Part shown: positions 17,285 to 25,788 of the stretch, in pieces
Position numbering within the stretch: the first letter of the stretch is position 1
How the letters are laid out: every line of letters starts with the position of its first letter
Assembly (NCBI GenBank): GCA_963824095.1
Contig: CAWGNS010000007.1
Coordinates: 434,001 to 498,000 of the forward strand
DNA length: 64,000 bases
From: JBBDWJ01 sp963824095
Lineage (GTDB): Bacteria; Acidobacteriota; Terriglobia; Bryobacterales; UBA6623
Direction of reading: 5' to 3'
Position numbers and translations under genes: made by a program
Notes under the pieces: generated by a model
What the model was told of the DNA's origin: nothing
What the model saw: the letters and a program-made list of their open reading frames with translations, nothing else
The model's database searches: none

Positions 17285-18643
17285 CTACTCGTCGTCCACC
17301 GGCTTCTGGTGCCGAGGCAGCATGGCGATAGCAGTGGCTCCAATCGCGGCCATGCCGAACACGGCCCACAGCGCCGAGGAGTAGCCGCCCCACAGGGTGC
17401 GCAGCGCCGCCACGATGCGCGGGAACCAGAACTGCGAGATCGTGTCGCTGGGCAGGATCGCCGACATCGCCTTGCCCAGGCTCGCCACGCCAAATTGATC
17501 GGCCGCCATCAGCGGAATCAGCATGTAGTCGGCGCCCAGCGCGAACCCGAAACAGATCGCGAACACGTAAACGAAATTCGGCTGCTGCGGCGTAATCAAA
17601 AACAGCAACGGGATCGAGACCGCCACGATCGCGTACGTCACCAGCATCACCAGCTTGCGCGGGAACTTGTCGGCCAGGTAGCCGGCCAGCAGGCGCCCGC
17701 CGATGCTCGATATCAGATAGACGGACGAGGCCTGACTCCAGACCGCGTCGCGCGCCGCCTGCTGCACGAAGCCTTGCTCCTCGAGCACGAATTTCAGCAG
17801 GAAGTTCACCGCCGCGATCGAGCCGATCGACGCCGCGCTGCCGACCAGCAGCAGCCAGAACGGTGACTTGCTCATCAGGAACCCGAACGACTTCTGCTGT
17901 GGCAGGCTGACCCGTACGACCTCGTCGGGGGACTCTTTGCCGTCGGGAAGCTGGCCGATATCCTCGGGCTTGTCTTTGATCATCAACAGCGCCAGCGGCC
18001 AGGCCAGCAGCAGCAGGAAACTCAGGATCTTGAGCGTGAGCGTGTAGGCGTCGTTGGCGCTGAGCCCGGCGGGGCCGCCGCGGGCCGCGTTGATGAGCGG
18101 GGCCATGGTGTGCTGGATCCCCGATTCCCAACCGCTCTGCGGCGGATAGCTGTCGCGCAACTGGTTCACCAGCCAGGGGCCGACCTTGTTGCCGATGGCG
18201 CCGACCACGCCGACCCCAACGTAGGCGATCCCCATCGCGAACCCGCGCCGTTCTTTGTACCAGTTGGAAATGATGATCTGATGCGGAATCGGCCCGGCCA
18301 GAAAGTAGCCGAACATGTACATGCACCAGCAGGCGTAGTATTCGTAGGGGCTGTCGCCGAGCCGGCCGAACCATTGGAAGGCGATGAAGGTCATGCCCGT
18401 GCCGATGATGATCAGCAATCGCGGGCTGACGCGCGGCACGATGATCGGGCCCGCCCAGATCGTCAGCAGCACCGCCAGCGGCGCCCCGGTGGTGATCAAT
18501 TCCTGCGTCCAGCCGTGATCGTCGCGCAGGTAATCGAAAAAGAACGCGATGTTGTAGTAGGGAAACCCGGTCGACAAACCGAAGGTGATAAAGCAGGCCG
18601 CAATAATCCACGGCCCGTAGAAACTCTTCTTGGCTGACTTCAT
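17285..18643 (-). CDS. major facilitator superfamily transporter
   Basis: A 452-residue, about twelve-helix permease. The order of helices, the central cytoplasmic loop (KDKPEDIGQLPDGKESPDEVV) and the phrase NWYKERRGFAMGIAYVGVGVVGAIG match MFS carriers of the OFA/monocarboxylate type, which move organic anions; the assignment to that subgroup is tentative. The start at 18643 (MKSAKKSFYGPWIIAACF) is taken because helix 1 follows directly; the open frame continues upstream only into an intergenic repeat (ADARGSE peptide). It stands alone in a repeat-flanked stretch. Confidence 0.88.
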   Translation of the reverse strand: MKSAKKSFYGPWIIAACFITFGLSTGFPYYNIAFFFDYLRDDHGWTQELITTGAPLAVLLTIWAGPIIVPRVSPRLLIIIGTGMTFIAFQWFGRLGDSPYEYYACWCMYMFGYFLAGPIPHQIIISNWYKERRGFAMGIAYVGVGVVGAIGNKVGPWLVNQLRDSYPPQSGWESGIQHTMAPLINAARGGPAGLSANDAYTLTLKILSFLLLLAWPLALLMIKDKPEDIGQLPDGKESPDEVVRVSLPQQKSFGFLMSKSPFWLLLVGSAASIGSIAAVNFLLKFVLEEQGFVQQAARDAVWSQASSVYLISSIGGRLLAGYLADKFPRKLVMLVTYAIVAVSIPLLFLITPQQPNFVYVFAICFGFALGADYMLIPLMAADQFGVASLGKAMSAILPSDTISQFWFPRIVAALRTLWGGYSSALWAVFGMAAIGATAIAMLPRHQKPVDDE

Positions 18644-18802
18644 GACTGGCTGGACACCGCTTCCATGCGCACTTCGACTGTAAGCGTCCCCACAGTGTAC
18701 ACGAACACAACCGCAGATCAACACCGGGCAGGCGCGAAGGGCCGCCGCGACCGTGCGCCGGCGGACACCGGATGCGGCGCGGCGCGGCACCGGACTCAGC
18801 GC

Positions 18803-18938
18803 GACGCGCCATTCAGAGCCGCGGGCGTCAGCCCACGCTGAGCGCTCGCCCCGCGGCCGCAACGCTCGCTAACAACCGCGATCGCATCCACCGGCCTTTG
18901 AGCGCGGGCTGACGCCCGCGGCTCCGAGTGGCGCATCG
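18803..18938. repeat. inverted repeat pair, GAGCCGCGGGCGTCAGCCC family
   Basis: The left arm at about 18806-18845 (GCGCCATTCAGAGCCGCGGG ...) and the right arm at about 18898-18936 (... CGGCTCCGAGTGGCGC) are inverted copies over almost 40 bp. Each arm is itself partly palindromic (GCGGGC-GCCCGC). The element fills the middle of the 405-bp gap 18644-19048, which otherwise shows no gene. Related pairs or single arms occur at 12660, 20020-20129, 22440 and 25718. Confidence 0.7.
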
Positions 18939-19048
18939 CGCCCGCGTTCGATCGCGAGCCAAATTGGGCCTTCACGCCTGCATTCGAATCGCCTTCCGCC
19001 TGCGTGATAAGCTACCAGCTAAACCCCTTCCCACCGGGAAAAGCGTCG

Positions 19049-19984
19049 ATGAAAGCTCGCATTCTCGTTGCGATCGTTATCGGGCTCGTTTGGTCGGCCA
19101 CCACCGCGCCAGCGGCCGGCCTGATGGTGCAGGTGCGGGCGCTGGCGTTGCGGCGCAACATCGCGGCCGCGCGGCAACTCGTCGAAAGCAATCGCCGGCC
19201 GCCGACGCAAACAACCGTCGAGTGGCTGGCGGCCGCGTCGTGGCTGGCGCGCGGCGCGAGTTTCGCCGGCCAGTGGGACGTCGCCCAGCCCTACGCCCAG
19301 GAAGCCTTCGACGGCAGCGTCAGGCTGCTCGCCGGGCGTTCCCTCGACGCCGAGCCTTACCTGCCGATGGCCTTGGGCGCGGCGATTGAAGTACTCGCGC
19401 TTTCCTATGACGCCGCCGGCGACCGCGGCGCGGCGGTCGATTTCCTGCGGCGCCAATACACCGCCTACCGCGCGACTTCCATCGGGCCGCGCATTCGAAA
19501 AAACACGCTGCTACTGAGCCTGGAGGGCAAGCCCTTCCCCGCGCTGACCGTCGAGCAGCACCTCGGCCCGCCGCCCAGCAGCCCTCAACAGCTCCAGGGA
19601 AAGGTCGTGCTGTTTTTCTTCTGGGCGCACTGGTGTTCCGACTGCAAGATGCAGAAGCCGATTCTTGAACAGCTCCACCAACGCTACGCCGGTCGCGGGC
19701 TGGTGATCGTGGGGCCGACGCAGTTCTACGGTTACGCGGCGGGCGGGATGGAGGCGACTCCCGCGCAGGAGCTCGACTATCTGCGCGGCGCCTATCAGAA
19801 GAGCTACCCGCTGCCGTCCTGGATGAGCGTGCCGATCGGCCGCGAGAACTTCCTCCATTTCGGCGTCAGCACGACACCTACGCTGGTGCTGGTCGACCGC
19901 CAAGGCATCGTGAGGATGTATCACCCCGGCCGCATGAGCGGCGAAGAATTGGAAGCGAGGATTCAACGACTGCTGGGTGGGTAA
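19049..19984 (+). CDS. exported TlpA-like thioredoxin with helical N-terminal domain
   Basis: A 311-residue secreted or membrane-tethered redox protein. A signal sequence (about residues 1-24, ending APAAG) is followed by a helical, repeat-like region (about 25-165) and a C-terminal TlpA/ResA thioredoxin domain beginning GKPFPALTVEQHLG, with the active-site CSDC in FFWAHWCSDCKMQKP and the cis-proline at VSTTPTLVLVDRQG. Likely role: disulfide reduction or thiol chemistry in the periplasm. The helical part may be a protein-binding domain. The ATG at 19049 begins the signal peptide. Confidence 0.85.
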   Translation: MKARILVAIVIGLVWSATTAPAAGLMVQVRALALRRNIAAARQLVESNRRPPTQTTVEWLAAASWLARGASFAGQWDVAQPYAQEAFDGSVRLLAGRSLDAEPYLPMALGAAIEVLALSYDAAGDRGAAVDFLRRQYTAYRATSIGPRIRKNTLLLSLEGKPFPALTVEQHLGPPPSSPQQLQGKVVLFFFWAHWCSDCKMQKPILEQLHQRYAGRGLVIVGPTQFYGYAAGGMEATPAQELDYLRGAYQKSYPLPSWMSVPIGRENFLHFGVSTTPTLVLVDRQGIVRMYHPGRMSGEELEARIQRLLGG

Positions 19985-20019
19985 AGCTGAGGATTGACGC
20001 AGGAAGCCGCGCGAAACGG

Positions 20020-20129
20020 CACTCAGAGCCGCAGGCGTGAGCCTGCGCTGAGCAGCGTGATTCCGGCAGAGTTCTCGGACGAAAGCGTGGGTGGGTTCAC
20101 CGCGGGCTCACGTCCGCGGCTCTGAGTGG
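20020..20129. repeat. second inverted repeat pair of the GAGCCGCGG family
   Basis: The left arm at 20020-20053 (CACTCAGAGCCGCAGGCGTG ...) and the right arm at about 20094-20129 (... CCGCGGCTCTGAGTGG) are inverted, separated by about 40 bp. Organisation is identical to the pair at 18803-18938, showing a mobile or replicated unit rather than chance. It fills the gap between the TlpA-like and DUF6624-type genes. Confidence 0.65.
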
Positions 20130-20189
20130 GCTGGGCAAGGCCGTGTGCTGGATGCGACCGGTGTGCTGGCGCGTTGCCCTCCAGCGTCG

Positions 20190-20774
20190 CTACGCCCGCC
20201 AGCCTACCGAGCGGGCCCAGGCATGCATCGCTTCGCGGCGCGCTTTGACTTCCTCGGCCGACCTCGGCTTTTCCAGCCTGGCGCGTGCCCCCTCTTCGGA
20301 CAACGGCGGCAGTCCAACGCTCTTGCGCCGCTGGTTGACGAATTCCGGATCCTCCACCGTCCATAAGGTCGAGAAACCTTCTTCGTCCCAATCGTACTGC
20401 GTTCCGTATACCTGCGGGTCGCCTTCGAAAAAGCGGATGCGATCCAGAACGTAGGCCGGCTGCCAGTCGGGGACCTCGCCCGTCGCGGCCGCCTGCTGCA
20501 ACAGCGGCAGGCAGCGGCGCAACAAGTCGGGGCGGGAAATCGCATGCTGCAGCGTGCGCCAGGCGGCCTCGGCGCCATCGTCTCCCACCAGACTTCGCAC
20601 GGGCCAGCCATGCTGCTCGACGATCGCCTCGAGCCGCACCGCATTGCGTTGGTGCACTTGCTCCATCCGCGGCGCGTATCCCTCGCCGAGTACGCCTTCT
20701 TGAGCTAGTTCTTCCCGGACGCGAAAGTCCTCGGCCTGCATCGCCAGCAGTTCATCGCGAAGAGTTGTATTCAT
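20190..20774 (-). CDS. DUF6624-type hypothetical protein
   Basis: A soluble 194-residue protein without signal peptide or membrane helix. The pattern RNAVRLEAIVEQHGWPVRSLVGDDGAEAAW ... LLQQAAATGE ... QPAYVLDRIRFFEGDPQVYGTQY is that of the DUF6624 family, whose function is unknown to me. The GTQY-x(n)-D segment is the best conserved. The start is set at MNTTLRDELLAMQ (20774); three further residues are possible upstream. No co-transcribed neighbour. Confidence 0.7.
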   Translation of the reverse strand: MNTTLRDELLAMQAEDFRVREELAQEGVLGEGYAPRMEQVHQRNAVRLEAIVEQHGWPVRSLVGDDGAEAAWRTLQHAISRPDLLRRCLPLLQQAAATGEVPDWQPAYVLDRIRFFEGDPQVYGTQYDWDEEGFSTLWTVEDPEFVNQRRKSVGLPPLSEEGARARLEKPRSAEEVKARREAMHAWARSVGWRA

Positions 20775-21183
20775 AGACGACAACGTTTGTGCGCTCCTTG
20801 GCGCGCAGACTCTAGACGCGCGACTCGCGTCGAGCGTTGCAAGGCGCTAGGGCGGCGCACCGAACTGGGGAGGCCCGCGTTTGCGGAAGCCGGACACGGC
20901 GGAACAGCTCTACGTGGAGGTACGGACGCGATCACGCGGCCGTGGTTACCCCCAGCCGCGTTAGCGCTTCCGCTTATTAGTCATATATCACATCAAGAGC
21001 GTGGCGGCATGGTGAAACGTAAATTTTCGCCGCCAGTGTTGCGTTCTCCATCACCCTTTGCCGGGTCCGCGTGCCGGCGGACTCCGGGCCGGCGCGGCCT
21101 GCTATTCTGGTTGTCGGCCGTTCCGCGCCGCTTCTGGAGGCTAAAAGAGCTACCCTTTCAGAAGCTTTTCAAGGAGCATTCCG
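20775..21183. other. intergenic region upstream of the SelA-like gene
   Basis: About 400 bp with no supported gene; the plus-strand frame 20787-21584 overlaps the SelA-like gene out of frame and has an Arg-rich shadow composition. The AT-richer patch at 20975-21035 is a likely promoter zone. AAGGAGCATTCCG directly before 21184 is a good ribosome binding site for the SelA-like gene. Confidence 0.45.
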
Positions 21184-22392
21184 ATGAGCATGCAACGTCC
21201 GAACCGCAGATCGTTCCTGACCGCGTTGAGCGCCCTGCCCGGCGTCGGCGCGCTGCTGCCGGCCGGCTTCGCCGCCGCGCCGCGCGAGTTCCAGGCGCGC
21301 GACGTCGCCGCCGAGTTGGGCGTGCGCACCCTCATCAACGCCGCCGGCACCTACACGACGCTGTCGGCCTCATTGATGCCGCCCGAGGTTTTCGCGGCCA
21401 TGCAGGTGGCTTCGCGGAAATTCGTGCCGCTCAACGAACTGCACGACGCGGTGGGAGCGCGCATCGCCGAGCTGCTACATTGCGAAGCAGCCATGATCAC
21501 CGCCGGCTGTGCCTCGGCGCTGTCGCTGGCCACCGCGGCCTGCGTGGCCGGCTCCGACCGCGACAAGATCCGCCAGATCCCTGACACCCACAATCTCAAG
21601 AACGAGGTCATCATCCAGAAGGGGCACCGCAACGGCTACGATCACGCCATCCGCAACGCCGGCGTCGAGATCGTCGAAGTCGAAACCTCGCGCGATCTGG
21701 AATTGGCCGTCAACCACCGCACCGCGATGATGGCGTTCTTCAATTTCGCCACGCCCGACGGCCAGATCGGCCACGAGGAATACCTGGCGGTCGCCAAGAA
21801 GAACGGCATCCCCACCGTGATCGACGCCGCCGCCGACGTGCCGCCGGTCGACAATCTCTACCGCTTTACCAAGATGGGCTTCGATCTGGTGGCCTTCTCG
21901 GGCGGCAAAGGCATGCGCGGCCCGCAATCGTCGGGCATGCTGCTGGGCCGCAAGGACCTCATCGCCGCCGCGCGCATGAACGACAGCCCCAACTCCGACT
22001 CGTTGTGCCGCACCAACAAGGTCAACAAGGAAGAGATGATCGGCATGCTGGTGGCGCTGGAGATGTTCGTCAACCGCGACCATGATGCGGTCTGGAAAGA
22101 CTGGGAAGCGCGCTGCTCGCGGATCGGCGCCGCCGTCGCTGGAATCAAGACCGTCCAGTCCGAGACCTTCGTTCCCGAGATCGCCAACCACGTGCCGCAT
22201 CTGCGGATCGTCTGGGACGAAAAAGCGGTCGGTATGTCGTATCACGATGTAGCCAGGAAGATGCGCGAAGGCGAGCCCAGCATCGAAGTCCGCCCCGGAT
22301 CCCAGGACGCCCTCGAGATCGGGGTCTGGATGCTCGAGCCGGGCGAAGACGAAATCGTCGGCCGGCGGCTGCACGAAGTGCTGCAAGGCTAA
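21184..22392 (+). CDS. TAT-exported SelA-like PLP-dependent protein
   Basis: A 402-residue fold-type I PLP protein resembling L-seryl-tRNA(Sec) selenium transferase/DgaE. The N-terminus has a twin-arginine signal (RRSFLTALSALPGVGALLPAGFAAA), so it is predicted to work outside the cytoplasm. After this come the SelA-like opening GVRTLINAAGTYTTLSASLMP, the cofactor-binding Asp in TVIDAAADVPP and the likely Schiff-base Lys in FSGGKGMRGPQSSG. No selenocysteine genes are nearby. The family is common in acidobacteria and planctomycetes but the reaction is not known. Strong Shine-Dalgarno 9 bp upstream. Confidence 0.82.
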   Translation: MSMQRPNRRSFLTALSALPGVGALLPAGFAAAPREFQARDVAAELGVRTLINAAGTYTTLSASLMPPEVFAAMQVASRKFVPLNELHDAVGARIAELLHCEAAMITAGCASALSLATAACVAGSDRDKIRQIPDTHNLKNEVIIQKGHRNGYDHAIRNAGVEIVEVETSRDLELAVNHRTAMMAFFNFATPDGQIGHEEYLAVAKKNGIPTVIDAAADVPPVDNLYRFTKMGFDLVAFSGGKGMRGPQSSGMLLGRKDLIAAARMNDSPNSDSLCRTNKVNKEEMIGMLVALEMFVNRDHDAVWKDWEARCSRIGAAVAGIKTVQSETFVPEIANHVPHLRIVWDEKAVGMSYHDVARKMREGEPSIEVRPGSQDALEIGVWMLEPGEDEIVGRRLHEVLQG

Positions 22393-22808
22393 GCGCCGGG
22401 TCAGCAGGACCGGCCGCAACCAGCCTGCGTAACAAAAAATGGAGCCGCGGGCGGAAGCCCGCGGGCCGCCGGAACGTGCCGCGGGGCATGGGAGACGCGC
22501 TACCTGGCCCATGGGAACGTCGCTGTGTTGCGCGCCGCGATCGATTCAGGATTCGCGGAGCAAAAGAGGTGACTGTCCTTCTCCGGTGGCCCTTCGGGCA
22601 GACATCCTGCCGCTTCGGCCCGCCGACCTACGCCTGCGGCTCTGTTTTCTCGGTCCGCCGCGGCGTGCTGCTTCGCCCGTGCAAAACGGCGGGCGGACAA
22701 CAGAATGGAATCCGCTGCGGGGTGCTGCTATGCCTTTGGCAAGCGCCGTGGGAAACAGGACGCTTTCTCGCCGGGCGGTCTCTTGCTCGGGTACAATGGG
22801 GTGCTTTT
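22393..22808. repeat. repeat-rich gap with partial copies of two element families
   Basis: The 416-bp gap contains a GAGCCGCGGGCGGAAGCCCG unit at 22441-22468 (family of 18803), a copy of the right arm of the 33391-33561 element at about 22547-22590 (AGGATTCGCGGAG ... GGTGACTGTCC ... CTCCGG) and CTGCGGCTCTGTTTTCTCGG at about 22636-22655, nearly repeated at 25732-25750. TACAAT at 22792-22797, 11 bp before the rpiB ATG, could be a -10 box giving a near-leaderless message. No gene is seen. Confidence 0.55.
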
Positions 22809-23261
22809 ATGAAAGTAATCCTTGGCGCCGACCATGGCGGCTTCGCCCTCAAGCAGGAGCTGACCGAGACCTTGCGGCTGGGCGGCCATGAGATCGTCGA
22901 CGTCGGCGCGCTGCGCTACGACCAGGGCGACGACTACCCCGACTTTGCTTTGGCCGTGGCCCACGCGGTGGCCCGCGGCGAGGGCGAGCGCGGCATTCTC
23001 GTGTGCGGCAGCGGCGTGGGGGCCTCGGTGGCCGCCAACAAAGTCCGCGGCGTGCGGGCCGCGATCTGCCACGACACGTATTCGGCGCACCAGGGCGTCG
23101 AGCACGACAATATGAACGTGCTGTGCCTGGGCGGCCGGGTGGTCGGCGTCGCGCTGGCCGCCGAACTGGTCCAGGCCTTCGTGGGGGCGCAGTTCACCGG
23201 CGAAGAACGCCACGCCCGGCGTCTAAAAAAAGTCCTGGCGGCCGATAATAGTCGAGACTAG
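22809..23261 (+). CDS. rpiB: ribose-5-phosphate isomerase B / sugar-phosphate isomerase RpiB
   Basis: Cytoplasmic isomerase interconverting ribose 5-phosphate and ribulose 5-phosphate (RpiB/LacA/LacB family). The 150-residue sequence has the start GADHGGFALK, the phosphate-binding ILVCGSGVGASVAANKVRGVRAA loop with the conserved Cys, and HDNMNVLCLGGRVVG near the end, so it is complete. The ATG at 22809 begins the first strand; longer frames read through repeats. Followed 64 bp later by the esterase gene. Confidence 0.95.
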   Translation: MKVILGADHGGFALKQELTETLRLGGHEIVDVGALRYDQGDDYPDFALAVAHAVARGEGERGILVCGSGVGASVAANKVRGVRAAICHDTYSAHQGVEHDNMNVLCLGGRVVGVALAAELVQAFVGAQFTGEERHARRLKKVLAADNSRD

Positions 23262-23325
23262 CCGTCCGCGGGCGGCCGCCGCCGGAGCCTCGCCCCCCGG
23301 CCAATTCCAAGCCGCTGCCGCCAGC

Positions 23326-23985
23326 ATGCCCAATATCCTCTACCTGCACGGGTTCGCTTCGGGTCCGCTATCGCAGAAGGGGCGCTACTTCCACCACCAG
23401 TTCAGCATGCTCGGCGGCGACGTGTTTCAGCCCGACCTCTCCGAGGGCAATTTCCGCGAGATGACCCTCAGCAGCCAGCTCCAGGTGATCGACCGCGAGG
23501 TGCGGCGCATCGAGCCCGCCCTGGTGATTGGATCGAGCCTTGGCGGCCTGCTGGCGGCGCTCTACGCCTCGATGCAGCCGGCGCTGGTACCGCGGCTGGC
23601 GCTGCTGGCACCCGCTTTCGGGATCACCCGCCGCATGGCCGAGCAGATCGGTGAAGACGGCATCGAGCAATGGAAGCAGGAGGGCAACCGGCCCTTTTAC
23701 CACTACGGCGAGCGGCGCATGATGCCGATCGACTACGGTTTCTACGAGGACGCCCTGTGGTACGACGAAAACCCGGCGATCAGCCAGCCGGCGCTGATTT
23801 TCCATGGCCGGCGCGACGACGTGATTGACCCCTCGGTCTCGGTTCAGTTTTCCTGGGGCAAACCTAACGTACAATTGGAGTTACTGGACTCCGACCACCA
23901 GTTGCTCGATGTCCTGCCCGAGGTTTGGGAACGCTTGGCGTCGTTTTATTATGAAAGTGAACCCTCCGATGGACACCGAGCGTAG
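23326..23985 (+). CDS. YqiA/YcfP-like alpha/beta hydrolase
   Basis: Putative esterase of 219 residues in the UPF0227/YqiA group. It opens NILYLHGFASGPLSQKG, has the nucleophile elbow GSSLGG at about residues 68-73, an acid residue in FHGRRDDVIDP and the histidine in LLDSDHQLLDVL, forming a complete Ser-Asp-His triad. No signal peptide, so cytoplasmic. The 3' end overlaps the sigma-factor start by up to 35 bp, implying co-transcription. Substrate unknown; YqiA hydrolyses short acyl esters. Confidence 0.85.
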   Translation: MPNILYLHGFASGPLSQKGRYFHHQFSMLGGDVFQPDLSEGNFREMTLSSQLQVIDREVRRIEPALVIGSSLGGLLAALYASMQPALVPRLALLAPAFGITRRMAEQIGEDGIEQWKQEGNRPFYHYGERRMMPIDYGFYEDALWYDENPAISQPALIFHGRRDDVIDPSVSVQFSWGKPNVQLELLDSDHQLLDVLPEVWERLASFYYESEPSDGHRA

Positions 23986-24556
23986 TTCGATACACGAGGC
24001 GATGGAAACCGCGCCCCGAGCTTTGGTGGAGGCAGCGCTCCGTGACCCGGAGGCGTTTGCCGCAATCATCGACCGTCACAAGTCGATGGTGTTCAGTCTC
24101 GCGTTTCACTTTTTTCAAGAGCGGACGGTAGCGGAAGACATCGCCCAGGAAGTCTACCTGGAGCTGTTTCGCAACCTGCGGCGGATCGAGTCGGACTTGC
24201 ACCTGGTCTATTGGCTCAGGCAGGCGGTGACGCGCAAGTGCATCGACCAGACGCGGCGGCTCAAGCACCGCCGCTACCAGCCGCTGGAAGAGATTACCGA
24301 ACCGGGGTTCGAGCCCGTGTCGGGAGACCCGATGCTGGCCGAACTGCTGCAGAAGAAGATCGCCACGCTTCCCGAGAAGATGCGACTGGTCATTATTCTG
24401 CGGTTTCAGGAGGACATGAGGCTCTCGGAGATTGCGGAGCTTTTGGAGATGCCGCTGAACACGGTCAAGACGACGTTACGGCGGGCGTTGGCTCGCCTGA
24501 AACGCAAAGTCGCCGATCTGGAATTAGAGGTCGCCTATGCATCCAACGGGAGATGA
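23951..24556 (+). CDS. ECF-type RNA polymerase sigma factor
   Basis: A 201-residue sigma-70 family factor. Region 2 includes FFQERTVAEDIAQEVYLELFRNL, region 2.4 VYWLRQAVTRKCIDQTRR, and region 4 has LPEKMRLVIILRFQEDMRLSEIAELLEMPLNTVKTTLRRALARLKR. Starts at 23951 (MKVNPP) or 23969 (MDTERS) are both possible; either overlaps the end of the hydrolase gene. The next gene overlaps its 3' end by 20 bp and encodes a one-helix membrane protein likely to act as its anti-sigma factor. Confidence 0.9.
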   Translation: MKVNPPMDTERSSIHEAMETAPRALVEAALRDPEAFAAIIDRHKSMVFSLAFHFFQERTVAEDIAQEVYLELFRNLRRIESDLHLVYWLRQAVTRKCIDQTRRLKHRRYQPLEEITEPGFEPVSGDPMLAELLQKKIATLPEKMRLVIILRFQEDMRLSEIAELLEMPLNTVKTTLRRALARLKRKVADLELEVAYASNGR

Positions 24557-24866
24557 ACTCAGGCAGGCTTTGGCGCGCCGGCAGCCCGCAGCCGACTTTA
24601 CGGCGCGCGTGATGCAGCAGGTGCGGGCCGAGCGGCGGGTGCGCCGCTTTCCGCTCAAGCGCTGGAGCATCGTCGGGGCGATCGCGGCTTCGCTGACCGT
24701 GGGAATCTATGTGCGCCACCAGCGCCGCCCGCTGCCGCCGGCGATGCCCTCGCCGCAGGCCGAGCTGGCGGGCGAACAGCTCTACGAAGCCTTGCAACTG
24801 GCCGGTTGGCAAATCCACGTGGCGCGGGAAGCCGTCTTCGAGGCGCCGCCGGAGAAATTGCAATGA
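24537..24866 (+). CDS. single-pass membrane protein, candidate anti-sigma factor
   Basis: A 109-residue protein with a helical, charged N-terminal 45 residues (GDELRQALARRQPAADFTARVMQQVRAE), one membrane helix (about 47-63, IVGAIAASLTVGIYV) and a 45-residue C-terminal part. This is the topology of one-helix anti-sigma factors, but no zf-HC2 motif is seen. Position is the main evidence: it overlaps the sigma gene by 20 bp and its stop overlaps the DUF4252 ATG (ATGA). The ORF begins at the ATG at 24537. Confidence 0.6.
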   Translation: MHPTGDELRQALARRQPAADFTARVMQQVRAERRVRRFPLKRWSIVGAIAASLTVGIYVRHQRRPLPPAMPSPQAELAGEQLYEALQLAGWQIHVAREAVFEAPPEKLQ

Positions 24867-25441
24867 AGATGATCACAAGATGGTTGATTGTGGCATCGCT
24901 GGTGGTGCCCTGCTGGGCCCAGACCGGCCCTCAGATCGATATGAAAAACCTGCAGGCGCTCGAAAGCAAAGCGGAGCAGGTGGTGAGCGTTAACCTGGAG
25001 GGCGAGACGCTCGACGAGGGCAGCAAGATTCTCGCGATTCGCAACGGCGTCAGCAAGTCGGTCAAGGAACTGGTCAAGGGTCTCAAGGGGGTCTACCTGC
25101 GGCGGTTCTGGTTCGGCGGCAAGAAGTCCTATGAAGACGCCGACGTCGAGCCGATCCGCAAGGAACTCCAGCGGCCCGGCTGGGCGCCGATGATCGACGT
25201 CAAAAACCACAACAAGAGCGAAGCCGTGACGGTGTACTCCTACACCGAGAACAACCGCATGACCGGCGTCGCGGTGTTCTCAGCCGACGATAAGGAAGTT
25301 ACGGTGGTGAATATCGTTGGCCCGGTCGACCTCGAAGCGCTCTCGGAGTTGGGCAAGCAGATGGGCCTGCCCGCGTTGCACTTGGCCACGACCGATCTGA
25401 CGACACCGCCGCCGGCGGCGCCCGTCAAGCCAGCCAAGTAG
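24863..25441 (+). CDS. DUF4252 family exported protein
   Basis: A 192-residue protein with a signal peptide (MKMITRWLIVASLVVPCWAQ) and a DUF4252-like domain (VNLEGETLDEGSKILA ... VKELVKGLKGVYLRRFWF ... VFSADDKEVTVVNIVGPVDLEALSELG). Function is unknown. DUF4252 genes are often found with sigma/anti-sigma genes, as here, so it may be the output or sensor of that module. No lipobox; it ends in a Pro/Ala tail. The ATG at 24863 overlaps the previous stop. Confidence 0.8.
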   Translation: MKMITRWLIVASLVVPCWAQTGPQIDMKNLQALESKAEQVVSVNLEGETLDEGSKILAIRNGVSKSVKELVKGLKGVYLRRFWFGGKKSYEDADVEPIRKELQRPGWAPMIDVKNHNKSEAVTVYSYTENNRMTGVAVFSADDKEVTVVNIVGPVDLEALSELGKQMGLPALHLATTDLTTPPPAAPVKPAK

Positions 25442-25788
25442 CGCGGGGGAGTTGGCAAACACAGGCCCTCAGGTAGCTTCCCGCCGCGAAGCACTGCAGA
25501 GGCTAGGCCTGCCACCCTTGGCGTGAACCTCCAGGTTTGCCGCGTTGCGATGCGTCGCGACGTAGGGCCCCGGCCCTCAACGTCGCGCAGGACATCGAAA
25601 AAGCTGGAGCCCGGCCGGTAAGAAGCCATCCCCCGGCCCCACCGACACCAACCCCCACCGGCAAAAAGCCGGGCCCCCAACCCGAGGCCAAAACCCCGGC
25701 CACCGTGCCACTTCAGCCCGCGGGCTTCCGCCAGCGGCTCTGTTTTTTTGGGTCGTTTCTTCGGGTCGCGGCCCCAGCGCCCATTCAT
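25442..25788. other. intergenic region with repeat remnant
   Basis: 347 bp between convergent genes. It is rich in CCCCGGCC-like tracts (25600-25700). At 25716-25750 the string CAGCCCGCGGGCTTCCGCC-AGCGGCTCTGTTTTT resembles the GAGCCGCGG family in reverse orientation and ends with seven Ts, which could also stop transcription arriving from the left. No gene is seen. Confidence 0.45.

Noticed and set aside
20787..21584. 265-residue plus-strand frame over the gap before the SelA-like gene
   Set aside because: Overlaps the SelA-like gene in another frame, is Arg-rich and has no recognised domain.
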